64,000 nt of DNA, from IMG/VR virus record IMGVR_UViG_3300012096_000007, positions 1-64,000 of that record, one strand, 5' to 3'. Below the pieces are notes generated by a model. The model ran no database searches, was not told the DNA's origin, and saw only the letters and a list, made by a program, of their open reading frames with translations. Position numbers and translations under genes: made by a program. Position 1 is the stretch's first letter, and each line of letters opens with the position of its first letter. This stretch comes from a virus. Shown piece by piece: positions 62,657 through 64,000 of this stretch.

Positions 62657-63675
62657 ACAGAGCTGAGCTAGTCCAAACACTTGAACTTGTAAAATCTGCT
62701 TTAGCTCCCACCAACATGATTCCAATCTTTCAATGCTTCACTTTTGATGGAGGATTTGTATCAGCCTATAATGATACCATAGCCATTATAGGACCAGCAG
62801 AGATTGAGGAAACATTTGGTATTCATGGCAATACGTTGCTTGGGCTTCTATCCAATAGTAAAGCTGAGACAATAACATTGTCGCTTGAACGTGATACCGC
62901 CATTTTCAAGCTTGAAAAAACCATCAGTAAACTCCCATTTCAGCCTGAAGAGAATTTCTTGTTCAATGAACCTGAGGATAAATGGAATTTTAGTATTCCC
63001 TACACTGAAAGCTTCAATGAAGCCATCAGACTATGTTTGGAAACTGTTTCATCAGATACCACACAAGCTGCTTTGTTAGGCATTACCCTTGAAAATGATC
63101 TGATGTATTCCTGCAATGGTGACTGCCTGACCCGTATCAAATTGAAGAACAAAGTCAAAGTAAAAAGCAGAGTGCTGATGCCAACAGCATTTTGTGAAGC
63201 TGCTATCAAACTATGGTCAACATTGGAAATGACATCAGGTACCCTTTATTTCAATGATGAATGGATAATGGTTAATTTTGGAGAATGGACTGTGTATGGG
63301 CGTATACTTGAAATCAAGGAACCTATTGATTTTGTGAAATTGATCAAAGACACTATCAATCGTAAGGCTACACCTGATCTGCCTATACCTAATGGTTTTT
63401 CAGAAGCATTGTCTCGTGCCCGTGTATTGGCTGATCCTGAAAGCCAAAAGACCGTCGTCACGATTGTTAATAGCAAGATGACGTTGCTGACCGAAACCCA
63501 TATGGGTGAAATCAAAGATGATTTCAAACTAGAAGGGCATTCAGATGTGGTAGCCAATATTAACGCTAGTCATCTACAAAACGCCCTTAAATCTTGTAAG
63601 CAAATATCTTTCCATGAAAAATGTGTTATCCTTGAAGCCCCTGACGTATTTAAGCTCGTGAGCAATATGTCATGA
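62653..63675 (+). CDS. DNA polymerase sliding clamp (DnaN-like)
   Basis: 340 residues from ATG 62653 (ATGA overlap with the previous gene; ATG 62626 would be nine codons longer). N-terminal NRAELVQTLELVKSALAPTN and IFQCFTFDGGFVSAYNDTIA match the first clamp domain; RILEIKEPIDFVKLIKDTIN and VVTIVNSKMTLLTETHMGEI are later domains. Similar length to bacterial beta clamps (about 366). Encircles DNA behind the polymerase. Confidence 0.87.
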   Translation: MNRAELVQTLELVKSALAPTNMIPIFQCFTFDGGFVSAYNDTIAIIGPAEIEETFGIHGNTLLGLLSNSKAETITLSLERDTAIFKLEKTISKLPFQPEENFLFNEPEDKWNFSIPYTESFNEAIRLCLETVSSDTTQAALLGITLENDLMYSCNGDCLTRIKLKNKVKVKSRVLMPTAFCEAAIKLWSTLEMTSGTLYFNDEWIMVNFGEWTVYGRILEIKEPIDFVKLIKDTINRKATPDLPIPNGFSEALSRARVLADPESQKTVVTIVNSKMTLLTETHMGEIKDDFKLEGHSDVVANINASHLQNALKSCKQISFHEKCVILEAPDVFKLVSNMS

Positions 63676-63685
63676 GGCTAAATTA

Positions 63686-64000
63686 GTGAGTTTTTTCTTC
63701 ACCAAGGAACAAGCCAAACCTGCAAGACGTGGAGGCACACCGGCCAAGCTAACACAGGCCGGTCAAGCGTCTAAAGACAGCCTTAACCGACTAGGCTGCA
63801 AGGCATGCCCTTTAGATAAAGTTGATAATCACACGCCAAAGATGGCACCTGTTTTACCTGATCAAGCCAATATCTACTTCTTAGGAGATCAACCTAATCA
63901 TGAAGATGATGAAAAAGGGAAGCCGTTTTCGAGTGCAGCTGGAAAAATCCTTGTTCGAGTGCTTCGCGATGTTAGTGATGATGTTGATGGTATTGGGTTT
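63686..64000 (+). CDS. uracil-DNA glycosylase-like protein (partial)
   Basis: 105 codons visible, GTG start at 63686 with GAGGCTAAATTA upstream; runs off the window. LGCKACPLDKVDNHTPKMAP, then a NIYFLGDQPNHEDDEKGKPF segment and SAAGKILVRVLRDV are the signature of family 4 UDG-superfamily proteins (C..C-P-L, x-x-LGxxPxxxEDexGxPFxxxAGxxL). The usual four-cysteine iron-sulfur pattern may be partly kept. In some phages it is fused to a DNA polymerase; the end must be seen. Confidence 0.82.
   Translation, partial: MSFFFTKEQAKPARRGGTPAKLTQAGQASKDSLNRLGCKACPLDKVDNHTPKMAPVLPDQANIYFLGDQPNHEDDEKGKPFSSAAGKILVRVLRDVSDDVDGIGF

Noticed and set aside
1-64000. Temperate phage or prophage with integrase and attachment sites
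   Set aside because: No integrase, excisionase or CI-type immunity region seen; tRNA genes show no duplicated ends. The rest of the genome is not visible, so this remains open.

Overview
The window is an internal part of the genome of a tailed bacteriophage (Caudoviricetes). Terminase, P22-like portal, scaffold and HK97-fold capsid genes lie on the left. A phage replication module (DnaB-like helicase, primase, SNF2-type helicase, AAA+ ATPase, sliding clamp, start of a uracil-DNA glycosylase-like gene) lies on the right. Gene density, ATGA/TAATG overlaps, very small genes, three tRNA genes or tRNA-like genes and several homing endonucleases all fit a virulent phage. I see no integrase or excisionase. 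Strong AGGAGG ribosome binding sites, signal peptides and two twin-arginine-like signals suggest a Gram-negative host, possibly an alphaproteobacterium, but the host is inferred.

Layout. About 1-24.6 kb is the virion block, read leftwards from 24.6 kb. It starts with small basic proteins, a tRNA-Thr and a cold-shock protein, then a putative small terminase, TerL, portal, a Tat-signal tail-collar-like protein, scaffold and major capsid protein. Two HNH endonucleases follow, then a run of small virion proteins, two proteins sharing about 21 copies of an Asn/Pro/Phe repeat, two small secreted proteins, and a TPR-glycosyltransferase. From 24.7 kb everything important reads rightwards. 24.7-31.7 kb is an array of small genes, most belonging to one paralogous family that ends in a GPH-like motif (15 members in the window), with an Fe(II)/2-oxoglutarate dioxygenase inside it. 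33-45.5 kb is a long operon-like region whose genes are preceded by copies of one structured intercistronic leader. It carries a DoxX-like membrane protein, a metallopeptidase, a dense run of microproteins, a MoxR ATPase/VWA-metallopeptidase module and ParB-like genes. 45.5-51.7 kb holds small regulators, several terminators, a candidate antisense RNA, a large structured noncoding RNA of about 460 nt and a tRNA-Gln. 51.7-64 kb is the replication module, with a second VWA protein, a tRNA-Arg-like gene and a DNA methyltransferase.

How it works together. The leftward block packages DNA and builds the particle. The rightward block probably redirects the host, regulates expression and replicates DNA. 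The most striking feature is the leader family: an outer stem starts inside the stop codon of the upstream gene, encloses a variable hairpin often capped by TACG, and its 3' arm can instead pair with a GCTTC-type segment just before a constant AAACAGGAGGAGAA ribosome binding site. A 17-nt stretch at 47290-47306 is the exact reverse complement of that ribosome-binding-site consensus. This suggests a phage-wide translational control system with a possible trans-acting antisense RNA. That model is inference; the repeats and complementarity are visible in the sequence.
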